Below, piece by piece: positions 1 to 7,139 of a DNA stretch of 10,321 nucleotides (position 1 is its first letter; the number at the start of each line of letters is the position of its first letter). The notes below the pieces were generated by a model. It searched no databases. It saw only the letters and a program-made list of their open reading frames with translations, and was not told the DNA's origin. A program made the position numbers and the translations under genes. The stretch is from Pseudomonadota bacterium. GTDB taxonomy: Bacteria > Myxococcota_A > Polyangia > Polyangiales > Polyangiaceae. The stretch covers positions 1 through 10,321 of the forward strand of contig JAEZYZ010000165.1 in the NCBI GenBank assembly GCA_023418705.1. Reading direction: 5' to 3'.

Positions 1-1
1 G

Positions 2-82
2 GGTGGCGCCGCGGGAGCGGCTGGCGGCGGTATGGGCGGCGCCGCTGGACAGGGCGCCGGCGGCACCGCCGGCGGCGGCTGA
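2..82 (+). CDS. C-terminal end of a Gly/Ala-rich protein (partial)
   Basis: Reading from base 2 gives 26 codons that are almost all Gly and Ala, with single Met, Gln and Thr residues, ending in TGA at 80-82. The other two forward frames give Arg/Trp-rich or unrelated sequence. Gly/Ala/Met low-complexity stretches are common in secreted proteins of myxobacteria, but nothing here shows the function of the missing upstream part. The fragment converges on the lipoprotein gene on the other strand and is followed by a strong hairpin at 141-174, as expected at a gene end. The alternative is non-coding GC-rich repeat DNA; one window edge cannot separate the two. Confidence 0.45.
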   Translation, partial: GGAAGAAGGGMGGAAGQGAGGTAGGG

Positions 83-140
83 GCACGGCAAGAGCGGCCG
101 CGAGCGCTGCCGCGACGCAGCGCTGCGGTCCATGGAACGG

Positions 141-174
141 CATCGGGCGCTCCCGTTCGCGGTAGCGCCCGATG
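141..174. terminator. Bidirectional hairpin terminator with UUCG loop
   Basis: Arms 141-151 (CATCGGGCGCT) and 164-174 (AGCGCCCGATG) are perfectly complementary over 11 bp. Inside them, CCG at 153-155 and CGG at 160-162 close a TTCG loop. The hairpin lies between the stop codons of two convergent genes. There is no T-run, so intrinsic termination is inferred from position and strength only. Confidence 0.55.
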
Positions 175-247
175 AATGGTGGGTGACACGTCGAGCCGCG
201 GACCTCCCGTTTCTTCGAACGAGAGGCCCGGGCTTGGAGGGTCGACG

Positions 248-1111
248 CTACTGCTTCTCGGCAGGCGGTGCGGTCGGAACCGTCGAGCGCTGCTTGCCCG
301 CCGGGGCCTTGGGCTGGGCGCTCTTGATGTCCTTCAGCGCCGGCGTGGGCTTGATCTTGACGCCCGCCTGGGTCGCTTGAGGACAGCCGCGCTCCACGCT
401 GGTGGCTGCGCCGTCGCGGTAGAGGATCCTGAACTCCACGCGGCGGTTCTTCTCATGCGCGTCGGGGGTTTCGCCTTCCACGAGCGGACAGTGGAAGCCG
501 TAGCCTTGCGCCAGCAGGCGGTCCGCTTCGACGCCGCGGGTCGTGAGCGCCTTGACGACCGAGTCGACCCTTCGCTGGGTGAGCGTGCGGTTGTACTGGT
601 CCGCGCCCTCCTTGGAGGCGTGACCGCTGACCTCGACCAGCTGGATGCCGGGGTTCTGCTTGAGCGTCTCCGCCACCGCGTCGAGCAGCTCGTCCGACTC
701 CTTCTGGATGTCTGCCGAGTCGTGGCCGAACATGATCTTTTGGTTGATCTTGATCTCCTCCTTGGTCACCTCGACCAGGGGCTTCTTGTCCGGGCAGCCG
801 TCTTCGTCCTCGAAGCCGTTCACGGTCTCGGGCTCCGTCGGGCACTTGTCCTGAGGCACCAGGATGCCGTCGCCGTCTTCGTCGAGGTTGGGGCAGCCGT
901 CGTTCGGGTCCGGCGGCTTGCCGTCTTCTTTGACCTCGGGGCACTTGTCGTTGGGGTCGAGGATGCCGTCGCCGTCCATATCGTTGGGTGCCGGCGGCGG
1001 GAAATCGACGACGCCGCCGATCTGAGCTTCCGAGCCACAGCCGATGAACGTTGCGGTACCCAACGTGCACAGCAGCACGGCACCCAAGTTCCACTTTCGC
1101 ATGAGTCGCAT
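248..1111 (-). CDS. OmpA-family lipoprotein with thrombospondin type 3 repeats
   Basis: This 287-residue protein is probably an outer-membrane lipoprotein that contacts the cell wall. Residues 1-25 form a lipoprotein signal: basic start, hydrophobic core, and lipobox FIGC with Cys25 as the lipidation site; the next residue is Gly, which does not suggest inner-membrane retention. Residues 44-111 carry Asp-rich, Cys-containing calcium-binding type 3 repeats (for example DMDGDGILDPNDKCP). Residues 117-230 form an OmpA C-terminal domain with the YNRTLTQRR segment, which includes the Arg that normally contacts diaminopimelate. The Asp partner of that Arg is Ser166 here (SGHAS instead of the usual GHTD). 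The tail 231-287 is rich in Lys, Pro and Ala. The start is ATG 1111-1109, 10 bases after AGGAGGG; the second in-frame ATG, 9 bases further in, is too far from it. The gene diverges from the kinase gene. Confidence 0.93.
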   Translation of the reverse strand: MRLMRKWNLGAVLLCTLGTATFIGCGSEAQIGGVVDFPPPAPNDMDGDGILDPNDKCPEVKEDGKPPDPNDGCPNLDEDGDGILVPQDKCPTEPETVNGFEDEDGCPDKKPLVEVTKEEIKINQKIMFGHDSADIQKESDELLDAVAETLKQNPGIQLVEVSGHASKEGADQYNRTLTQRRVDSVVKALTTRGVEADRLLAQGYGFHCPLVEGETPDAHEKNRRVEFRILYRDGAATSVERGCPQATQAGVKIKPTPALKDIKSAQPKAPAGKQRSTVPTAPPAEKQ

Positions 1112-1486
1112 CTGTCCCAGACCCTCCTGCTACATTCAGAACACAATCGAATCGCAACTGCGCCGGTGATGCGGATGCAATCATCCGGACCGCGGCCGCG
1201 ACATTCCCATATCCGGACCCGCTGGCCAAGACCGAGGCGCACCGCGGCGAGCCTTTTTGTGAGCGTCGCCGTCGCCACACGCTGTCGGAGGATGTGCGGA
1301 AGCTGCACGCCAGGTCGTGCGCCGCGACGGCCCGAGACCCCGTTTTCGGCGTCAAATTCGGCACCGCCGCGCGCCGAGACGCGCCTTCGGACGTGCGCCG
1401 CCACTGAAAGCGACGTCTGGCCGGCGGGACTCTGGTAGGCTAGGCGAAGGTTTGTGGCGCGGGCACCGGGTGGTGCCGCGGAACGA
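1112..1486. other. Divergent intergenic region
   Basis: This region separates the lipoprotein gene (-) from the kinase gene (+) and should hold both promoters. Bases 1131-1155 are clearly poorer in GC than the surroundings and sit just upstream of the lipoprotein ribosome site (AGGAGGG read on the minus strand, about 1122-1128), but I see no convincing -35/-10 pair. There are two copies of ATCCGGACC (1183 and 1211, 28 bp apart); the first overlaps a small dyad, CGGAT at 1172-1176 with ATCCG at 1183-1187. A T5 run occurs around 1254 without a strong stem before it. No gene is supported here. Confidence 0.5.
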
Positions 1487-3292
1487 ATGACGGCGGACGT
1501 TTTCGGCATCGTCGGCGCGACGGTCGCGGGCGCCTTCCATGTGGAGGCGGTCGTCGCCGAGGGTGGCTTTGCCGTCATCTACCGGGCCCACCACGGGGGA
1601 TTTCGCGCCCCGGTCGCGCTGAAATGCTTGAAAATCCCACAGCGGCTCGGTCCCCGCGCCGAGTCTGAATTTTTGGAGCAATTTCGCGCCGAAGCCGAGC
1701 TGCTGTTCCTGCTCTCGTCCAGCATCTCGGCGGTCGTTCGCCCCCTGCACGTCGACGCGATCACCACCCCCACGGGTGCGTTCATGCCGTTCATGGCGCT
1801 CGAGTGGCTCGAAGGGGAGACGCTGGAAGCGATCGCCACACGCCGCAAGCGCGAGGGGTTGAGGCCCCTCTCGCTGAAAAAGCTGGCGCGCCTGCTCACC
1901 CCGGTGGCGCGCGCCCTGGAGCGGGCGCACCATTTCAACGGGCCAGGCGGGCCGGTCAGCATCGTGCACCGGGACCTGAAGCCCGAGAACATCTTCGTCG
2001 CGTCCGTGGCCGGCGAGCAGGTCGTCAAAATCCTCGATTTCGGCATCGCCAAAGCCAAGAGCATGGCAAGCCAGGTGGCGGGTCGCACGAGCCAGTCGAC
2101 CGCGGGCAAGGCGCCGTTCACCCCCGCGTATGGTGCGCCCGAGCAATGGTCGCCGAAGCGCTTCGGGCAGACCGGTCCATGGACGGACGTCTGGGGGCTC
2201 GCTCTGACCATGGTGGAAGTGGCCGCGGGCTACCCCATCATCGACGGGGAGCCTGCGGCCATGATGGGCGCGGCCATCGATCCGGCGCACCGCCCCACCC
2301 CCCGAGCCGTCGGCATGCAGGTCAGCGACGCCGTCGAGCAGGTCTTCGCGCGCGCCTTGGCCGTCGATCCAAGAACGCGCCAGCGCCACTGCGGTCAGTT
2401 CTGGGATGAGCTGCTCGAGGCCCTGGAGATGAAGGCGGACGGCAGGGGGCTTCTGCCGGCGCGTGACCTGCGTTCCGAGGGTGGCAAGATCCCCCAGGTC
2501 GACCACATCGGCGCGGGGCTCGCTTCACTGGCGGCCAGCTCCTCCGAGCCCCCGCGGTCGCACGAGGTCGCCACCTTGCCGGCGCCGCCCGACGCGTCTG
2601 GCAATGGCCAGCCGTCGTCCTTGGACTTGGGCGTCCCTTTGGTGCCGGAGCTGACCCTCGAGGCTCCTCCGGTCAGCCAGCGGCGCGCGCGCGAGCCGAG
2701 CTCGAGCTCGCCTGCCATGCAGGAGCTCGAGCTCGACGACGCGGGGAAGCTCGATCTCGCGCTGGATCTCGACTCGGGCGAGCGTCCCGTGGCCAGGCCG
2801 GGCGCCAATCCTGGCGGGCAGAACCACCGCGGCGGCTCGTCCTTCGGGTGGGATTCCATGCCTCCGCCTTCCGGACAAGCGGCGCCCCTCCTTTCGACCC
2901 CTCCGTGGGCCGAGCCAAATGTCGAAGAGCGCCGCTTTGGCAGCTCACAACCAGGAAGCCTGGCGCCGGCGCCTTCGGCGCTGCAGTTTTCACCGCTGCC
3001 GCCGCGAAGCTCGAGTGGGCCGCCGTCGGTCGGCACGGGCCAGCTTCCCCGCAGCGACGCGCCGGACGCGCGAGCACCCGAGCCGGAGGCGTCCCTCGTT
3101 CGGCGGCTCGGGCCAGGCAGCGGGCTGATCCTCCTGGCTGTGCTCATCACGTTGGCCGATCAAGCGTATGCGAGCCACGCCGGCGAGGTTTTCAGCCTGG
3201 GCCCGCTCAGGGCTGGCGTCGTGGCCGCGGTGGCCATGCTGGCCGGCCTCGTGCTCGTCGTTCAGGGGTTGATGCCCGACGGGCGCTCATAG
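1487..3292 (+). CDS. Membrane-anchored Hanks-type Ser/Thr protein kinase
   Basis: A 601-residue protein with an N-terminal kinase domain (about residues 8-315). Visible elements are a glycine loop AEGGFAV (24-30), VALK with Lys46, a helix-C Glu at about 69, the catalytic loop HRDLKPEN (161-168), DFG (184-186), APE (217-219) and DVWGLAL (234-240). It is thus an RD kinase with the catalytic residues intact, although the first and third glycines of the loop are Ala. Residues about 330-540 are a Pro/Ser/Ala-rich linker with an acidic ELELDD stretch. Two hydrophobic segments (about 545-562 and 576-596) end the protein, so the kinase should face the cytoplasm. Start choice: ATG 1487 lies just before the conserved domain start; GTG 1454 is in frame and would add 11 residues, but its GAAGG is only 3 bases away. 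No PASTA or other sensor domain is seen. The substrate is unknown. Confidence 0.9.
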   Translation: MTADVFGIVGATVAGAFHVEAVVAEGGFAVIYRAHHGGFRAPVALKCLKIPQRLGPRAESEFLEQFRAEAELLFLLSSSISAVVRPLHVDAITTPTGAFMPFMALEWLEGETLEAIATRRKREGLRPLSLKKLARLLTPVARALERAHHFNGPGGPVSIVHRDLKPENIFVASVAGEQVVKILDFGIAKAKSMASQVAGRTSQSTAGKAPFTPAYGAPEQWSPKRFGQTGPWTDVWGLALTMVEVAAGYPIIDGEPAAMMGAAIDPAHRPTPRAVGMQVSDAVEQVFARALAVDPRTRQRHCGQFWDELLEALEMKADGRGLLPARDLRSEGGKIPQVDHIGAGLASLAASSSEPPRSHEVATLPAPPDASGNGQPSSLDLGVPLVPELTLEAPPVSQRRAREPSSSSPAMQELELDDAGKLDLALDLDSGERPVARPGANPGGQNHRGGSSFGWDSMPPPSGQAAPLLSTPPWAEPNVEERRFGSSQPGSLAPAPSALQFSPLPPRSSSGPPSVGTGQLPRSDAPDARAPEPEASLVRRLGPGSGLILLAVLITLADQAYASHAGEVFSLGPLRAGVVAAVAMLAGLVLVVQGLMPDGRS

Positions 3293-3522
3293 AAGAGGAT
3301 GACCGCTCGAGACCGGTTGCTTGCGCGCCGCCCCGGGTCTAGCCTTACGGTTCCGAGGGGCTCGAGCGATTGGATCCGTCCCAGATGCAGGACCGTTGTC
3401 GTGCAGCGACGCCGAAGGGCGTGGCCGCAGCGGCTGGTTCTGGGCACGGGGCCATGCCGTCTTGGGCTCCGCCGAGAGCGGTGGACGGGCGTGGCCCGGG
3501 CGCCATCTCCAGAGGGGAGCGC

Positions 3523-3936
3523 ATGGCAACAGCACGAGACGAGCGGTGGGTTCTGATTTGTGACGACGAGGTTCGACTGGGCAAGCTGACCGCCGGCCTG
3601 TTGACGCAGAGCGGGTATATGGCCAAGACAGTGAGCGATGGCCAGCAGGCGCTGCGGACGCTCGAGACCGACTCGGGCTGCGGAGCGCTGCTGCTCGACG
3701 TCAACCTGCCTGGCTTGTCGGCCCGTGAGCTCCTGGCAAGGATGCGCGCGAGCGGGCTGCACCAGCCCGTCATCTTGACCAGCGGCTATCCCGAAGAGGA
3801 CGTCGCTCCTGAGTTGATGAGGGATCCGATGGTGAAGGCATACTTGGGCAAGCCGTACACGCTGGACCAGCTGCTCGCGGTCGTTCAGGGGGCGCTCGAC
3901 GCAGCCTGCCTCCCCCAGAGCGGTTCCGCGAGCTGA
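3523..3936 (+). CDS. Stand-alone receiver-domain response regulator
   Basis: A 137-residue CheY-like protein made of one receiver domain and no output domain. The acidic pair is Asp14-Asp15 (ICDDE), the likely phosphorylated residue is Asp59 in LLLDV, the switch Thr is in ILTSGYP (Thr86), and the conserved Lys-Pro is at 110-111 (GKPY). The start ATG 3523 follows GAGGGGAG at 3512-3519; the frame stays open upstream to 3370, but that extension is Ala/Gly-rich and lies before the only good ribosome site. The gene ends 5 bases before the ligase start, so the two are probably co-transcribed and translationally coupled. No histidine kinase is present in the window, so its phosphodonor is unknown. 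Direct action by the upstream Ser/Thr kinase is not supported by anything seen. Confidence 0.9.
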   Translation: MATARDERWVLICDDEVRLGKLTAGLLTQSGYMAKTVSDGQQALRTLETDSGCGALLLDVNLPGLSARELLARMRASGLHQPVILTSGYPEEDVAPELMRDPMVKAYLGKPYTLDQLLAVVQGALDAACLPQSGSAS

Positions 3937-3941
3937 TCCCC

Positions 3942-5366
3942 ATGGCCCGCGCGAACCGCTCCGCAGCCAAAAAGAAGGCGGCACGCCCCCGGGCGAAGGC
4001 CGGGCCCCCGCGCAAGACGGAGGTATCGCAGCTGTTGGCGGAGTGGCGTGCGCGGGGGATACGCCGCGCCAAGATCGGCGGCTTCGATCTGGACGGGGTC
4101 CTGCGCGGCAAGTACGTGTCGCTGGAGAAGCTCGAGAGCGCCCTCGACGCTGGCTTCGGCTTCTGCGACGTCATCTTCGGCTGGGACGTGGCCGACGCCT
4201 TGTACGACAACGCCAAGCTGACCGGCTGGCATACGGCCTACCCGGACATCTGCGCGGTGCTCGATCCCACCACCGCCCGCTACCTCCCGTGGGAGCCCGA
4301 CACGGTGGGGCTCCTGTGTGACTTCCGGGACGCTGCCGGCGGGCCCCACCCGGCCTGCCCGCGGTCGCTGCTCAAGCGGGTCACCGAGCGGCTCGCCGGC
4401 TCGGGTTTCGAGGCCTGCGTCGGCGTGGAGTTCGAGTTCTTCTTCTTCCGCGAGACGCGCGCCTCGATCGACCAGAAGGGGTTTCGCGGGCTCGAGCCGC
4501 TCGACCCGGGCATGTTCGGCTATAGCTGGGTACGGTCCGGCCAAGACTCGGAGCTGATGCACGCCATCCTGGACGGCATGGAGGCGTTGGACATCCCGAT
4601 CGAGGGACTGCACACCGAGACCGGGCCGGGTGTGTACGAGGCCGCTATCCGCTGGGATCACCCGTTGCGCGCCGCCGACAACGCCGCGCTCTTCAAGGCC
4701 GCGCTCAAGCAGATCGCGCACCAGCGCGGGCTTGCCGTCACCTTCATGGCCAAGTGGAACGCCGATCTTCCCGGTTGCAGCGGCCACTTGCACGCCTCCC
4801 TGTGGAAAGACGGGAAGAACGCGTTCTTCGATCCCAAGCGTGAGCGGAGCATGTCGCTGGTGATGCAGCGGTTCATCGCAGGCCAGGTCGCGTTGATGCA
4901 GGAGCTGACCGCGCTCTTCTCACCCACGGTCAACAGCTACAAGCGCTACGTTCCCGGGGTTTGGGCGCCGCTGTTGGCATCCTGGGGGGAGGAGAACCGC
5001 ACCGCGGCCGTGCGGGTGATTGGGCTCGGCAACCCCAAGGCGCAGCGGATCGAGTACCGGCAGACCGCGGCCGACATCAATCCCTACGTGGCGATCGCCG
5101 GCTGTTTGGGAGCCGGCCTCTGGGGGATCGAGAAGAAGCTCTCGCTGCCGGCCGAAGCGCACGGTGACGCCGGTACGGAAGGACCGCTGCGCCTGCCACG
5201 CACGCTGCGCGAGGCCACTCAGGCGCTCTCGACGAGCCCGGTGGCGCGCGATCTGTTCGGCGAAGCCTTCGTCGATCACTACGTTCGGACGCGGGACTGG
5301 GAATGCCGAGCCTACGAGGCGGCCGTGACCGATTGGGAGCTGCGGCGCTACTTCGAGGTGATCTGA
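3942..5366 (+). CDS. Glutamine-synthetase-like gamma-glutamyl-amine ligase
   Basis: A 474-residue member of the glutamine synthetase family, probably an ATP-dependent gamma-glutamyl-amine ligase rather than true GlnA. Metal- and substrate-site motifs are in order: VEFEF (Glu163, Glu165), ETGPGVYE (Glu226, Glu233), SGHLH (His282), NSYKRYVPG (Arg335), ENRTAAVR (Arg353, Arg358), RIEYR (Glu371, Arg373) and DINPYVAIAG (379-388). Where E. coli GlnA has Glu327 (the ammonium-side acid in VPGYEAP), this protein has Trp341 (VPGVWAP). The N-terminal DLDGVLRGK is the form found in GS-like proteins. No tyrosine adenylylation loop (NLYDLPPE) is visible. Residues 1-25 are a Lys/Arg/Ala-rich extension, so a later start is possible. 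Relatives with known roles include PuuA (putrescine), IpuC (isopropylamine/alaninol) and Streptomyces GlnA4 (ethanolamine). The substrate is inferred only as an amine. Confidence 0.88.
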   Translation: MARANRSAAKKKAARPRAKAGPPRKTEVSQLLAEWRARGIRRAKIGGFDLDGVLRGKYVSLEKLESALDAGFGFCDVIFGWDVADALYDNAKLTGWHTAYPDICAVLDPTTARYLPWEPDTVGLLCDFRDAAGGPHPACPRSLLKRVTERLAGSGFEACVGVEFEFFFFRETRASIDQKGFRGLEPLDPGMFGYSWVRSGQDSELMHAILDGMEALDIPIEGLHTETGPGVYEAAIRWDHPLRAADNAALFKAALKQIAHQRGLAVTFMAKWNADLPGCSGHLHASLWKDGKNAFFDPKRERSMSLVMQRFIAGQVALMQELTALFSPTVNSYKRYVPGVWAPLLASWGEENRTAAVRVIGLGNPKAQRIEYRQTAADINPYVAIAGCLGAGLWGIEKKLSLPAEAHGDAGTEGPLRLPRTLREATQALSTSPVARDLFGEAFVDHYVRTRDWECRAYEAAVTDWELRRYFEVI

Positions 5367-5400
5367 GCGTGACGTTCGATCCTTCTCGCCAGGAGCCAGG

Positions 5401-6534
5401 ATGACGGTTTGGAGCTTTCCCACACGCATCGTGTTTGGAGCCGGCGAGGCCGCGGGCACGGGGGACGCCGCGCGCGACAGCGGGCTGCGGCGTGCGTTGC
5501 TCGTGACGGATCCGGGCGTTTTGCGCGCCGGCCTGTGCGATCGCGTGCGAGCGTCGCTCGAGCGCGCCGGGGTGGTCGTCGCGGTCTTCTCCGACATCGA
5601 GGGCAACCCCACCGAGGCGAACATCGAGGCCGGCGCAGCGGCGTTTCGGCAGCACGCGGCCGACGGCGCGGTCAGCGTCGGCGGCGGGTCGGCGATCGAC
5701 GCCGCCAAGCTCATCGCGCTCCGAGCGCGCACGGATCTGCCTTTCGAGCAGCTCGATGACGCGGTCGATGGCGGCCGCCATGTTCCGGCCGACGTCCCGC
5801 CGACCATCGCGCTCCCCACCACGGCCGGCACCGGCAGCGAGGTAGGCCGCTCCGGGGTGCTCACCGTGCGCTCCACCGGTCGCAAGACGGTCGTGTTTTC
5901 ACCCCACCTGCTGCCCAAGGTCGCGATCTTGGATCCCGAGCTGACCGTCTCGATGCCGCCGCACGTGACGGCCGCCACGGGCTTCGATGCGCTGACCCAC
6001 AACATCGAAGCGTACCTCTCGCTCGGCGATCACCCCCTGGCCGACGCCATCGCCCTCGGCGGCGTCGAGCTGGTGGTGAGCCATTTGGAGCGCGCCGCGC
6101 GTGACGGCGGTGATTTGGAGGCGCGCGGAGCGATGATGAAGGCGGCCATGATGGGCGCCATCGCGTTTCAGAAGGGGCTGGGCGCGTGCCACTCGCTCGC
6201 GCACCCCTTGTCGAGCGAGTGCGGTTTGCACCACGGCTTGGCCAACGCGCTCTGCCTGCCGGCGGTGATCGACTTCAACGAACCGAGCGCGGCGGAGCGC
6301 GTGCAGCGGCTCGCAGCGCTTTTCGGGGCCGGCGGCGGGGCGGGGGAGCTTGGCGCCGCGGTGCGACGCCTGCGTGCGGCCGTGGGGATCGCCGACGGCC
6401 TGGCGAGCGCGGGCGTTCGCTCCGAACAGCTCGAGCTGCTGGCGGACAAGGCGCTCGAAGACGCCTGCCACCGGTCGAACCCGCGCCCTTGCACCCGCGC
6501 TGACCTGCTGGCCCTGTACCGCGCGTCGCTGTAG
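5401..6534 (+). CDS. Iron-containing (group III) alcohol dehydrogenase
   Basis: A 377-residue NAD(P)-dependent Fe-type alcohol dehydrogenase of normal family length. The nucleotide-binding motif VGGGSAIDAAK is at 93-103 and the PTTAGTGSEV motif at 139-148. Metal ligands by family pattern are Asp196 and His200 (GFDALTHNIEAY), His264 (GACHSLAHPL) and His278 (LHHGLANA). The start ATG 5401 follows AGGAG at 5391-5395. It lies 34 bases after the ligase gene in the same direction, so it is probably the last gene of that operon. In this context it could oxidise the hydroxyl of a gamma-glutamylated amino-alcohol, or reduce a semialdehyde such as succinic semialdehyde to 4-hydroxybutyrate. The family has many substrates, so neither is established. 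No aldehyde dehydrogenase, gamma-glutamyl hydrolase or transporter is visible downstream. Confidence 0.93.
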   Translation: MTVWSFPTRIVFGAGEAAGTGDAARDSGLRRALLVTDPGVLRAGLCDRVRASLERAGVVVAVFSDIEGNPTEANIEAGAAAFRQHAADGAVSVGGGSAIDAAKLIALRARTDLPFEQLDDAVDGGRHVPADVPPTIALPTTAGTGSEVGRSGVLTVRSTGRKTVVFSPHLLPKVAILDPELTVSMPPHVTAATGFDALTHNIEAYLSLGDHPLADAIALGGVELVVSHLERAARDGGDLEARGAMMKAAMMGAIAFQKGLGACHSLAHPLSSECGLHHGLANALCLPAVIDFNEPSAAERVQRLAALFGAGGGAGELGAAVRRLRAAVGIADGLASAGVRSEQLELLADKALEDACHRSNPRPCTRADLLALYRASL

Positions 6535-6547
6535 CGCCCTCCGGCGC
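6534..6547 (+). terminator. Short GC hairpin after the dehydrogenase
   Basis: GCGCC (6534-6538) pairs with GGCGC (6543-6547) around a CTCC loop and begins on the last base of the stop codon. The stem is only 5 bp and has no T-run, so this is a weak candidate for the operon end. A longer-range pair, GCGTCAC 6549-6555 with GTGACGC 6591-6597, follows. Confidence 0.25.
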
Positions 6548-6609
6548 AGCGTCACCGCGCACCCCCCCGCGTAACGTCAGCCCGGCGCCCGTGACGCACC
6601 TCGTCACCG

Positions 6610-6638
6610 TGTGGCGGTGGGTGTGGCCCAAATGTGGC
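6610..6638 (+). promoter_or_regulatory. Three phased TGTGGC boxes (possible activator site)
   Basis: TGTGGC occurs at 6610-6615, 6622-6627 and 6633-6638, with steps of 12 and 11 bases, close to one DNA turn. They lie about 75-100 bases upstream of the -24 element of the candidate sigma-54 promoter, where enhancer-binding activators usually bind. The link is inferred. A small AT-loop dyad (CTGGA 6647-6651, TCCAG 6656-6660) follows. Confidence 0.35.
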
Positions 6639-6712
6639 GGCTCCCACTGGAAAAATCCAGGCTGACCCTAAAGCCTGTCACGGCTCGGCCGCTTTGCCGT
6701 CTCGTAGGGGGC

Positions 6713-6728
6713 TGGCACGTGGTTCGCA
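6713..6728 (+). promoter_or_regulatory. Candidate sigma-54 (-24/-12) promoter
   Basis: The sequence TGGCACGTGGTTCGCA matches the consensus TGGCACG-N4-TTGCA with one mismatch (T to C in the -12 element). The invariant GG (6714-6715) and GC (6726-6727) have the correct spacing. Initiation near 6739 would leave about 30 bases of leader before ATG 6769. A 9-bp inverted repeat (GTCACGGCT 6677-6685, AGCCGTGAC 6738-6746) flanks it. Confidence 0.6.
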
Positions 6729-6768
6729 ACGCCTGTCAGCCGTGACGCAAAGGGATGACGGCAAGACC

Positions 6769-7116
6769 ATGGCACGGCGTAGGCGCAAGTCACTGAACCA
6801 AACGGGAGCGCAGAGTGCCAGCGCGGATGAGCTCCTGCTGCAGCGCGCGCGGCGGTTCCGCCGCCGTGGGGAGCACCGCCGGGCGATGCTGACGCTGCGC
6901 GAGGCTTGTTTCGCGGCCGGCAGCGACGGTCGGCTGTGGACGCTCTACGCCGCTCAATGCCTGCGCGCCGGACGGGTCGGCGACGCCGAGAGCGCGCTCT
7001 CGCAGGCGCTCTGGTACCGGCGTCGCGACCACGACGAGGCCCGCGCCCGTGTCACCGAGCGGCTGCTCGAGCAGATCCGCGCCGGACGGGGCGAGCTCCC
7101 GCTCCGCGCGGCCTGA
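6769..7116 (+). CDS. Small basic TPR-like protein
   Basis: A 115-residue, Arg-rich, all-helical-looking protein. Residues 1-8 are strongly basic (MARRRRKS), residues 9-20 look disordered, and about residues 22-100 read as two to three helix pairs resembling tetratricopeptide repeats (ARRFRRRGEHRRAMLTLREA, then YAAQCLRAGRVGDAESALSQAL). Such folds usually bind proteins; no catalytic motif is visible. The start ATG 6769 is preferred because the frame upstream lacks protein-like character and overlaps the candidate sigma-54 promoter; the alternative GTG 6742 would sit at the predicted transcription start. The nearest purine-rich site (AAGGGA, 6749-6754) is rather far, about 14 bases. The function is unknown; sigma-54 control would tie it to development, nutrient or stress signalling in a myxobacterium. 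Confidence 0.65.
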   Translation: MARRRRKSLNQTGAQSASADELLLQRARRFRRRGEHRRAMLTLREACFAAGSDGRLWTLYAAQCLRAGRVGDAESALSQALWYRRRDHDEARARVTERLLEQIRAGRGELPLRAA

Positions 7117-7139
7117 GCCTGCCGAGCGCGGGCGCTCAG
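7113..7139. terminator. Bidirectional hairpin between convergent genes
   Basis: GAGCGC (7124-7129) and GCGCTC (7132-7137) form a tight dyad. An alternative outer pairing is CTGAGC (7113-7118) with GCTCAG (7134-7139). The structure overlaps both stop codons (TGA 7114-7116 forward, TGA 7138-7136 reverse), so it can serve both convergent genes. There is no T-run. Confidence 0.4.

Noticed and set aside
1250..1262. T5 run as an intrinsic terminator in the divergent region
   Set aside because: No stable stem directly precedes it and it lies upstream of the kinase gene, not after a gene.
176..1438. Long forward frame opposite the OmpA gene
   Set aside because: It is the shadow of the minus-strand gene, which has a signal peptide, lipobox and OmpA domain; the forward translation is Arg/Leu/Val-rich with no motif.
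1352..2506. Long minus-strand frame opposite the kinase
   Set aside because: Composition follows from third-position GC bias of the kinase gene; no ribosome site or family motif is seen.
3370..3522. N-terminal extension of the receiver protein
   Set aside because: The 51 extra residues are Ala/Gly-rich, outside the receiver fold, and the only good ribosome site lies directly before ATG 3523.
3942..5366. Ordinary glutamine synthetase (glnA)
   Set aside because: The ammonium-side Glu is Trp, no adenylylation loop is visible, the N-terminal motif is DLDGVLRGK, and the neighbour is an alcohol dehydrogenase rather than nitrogen-regulation genes.
4920..6005. Minus-strand frame opposite the ligase and dehydrogenase
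   Set aside because: It spans the gap between two well-recognised sense genes and is Ser/Ala/Arg-rich; a shadow.
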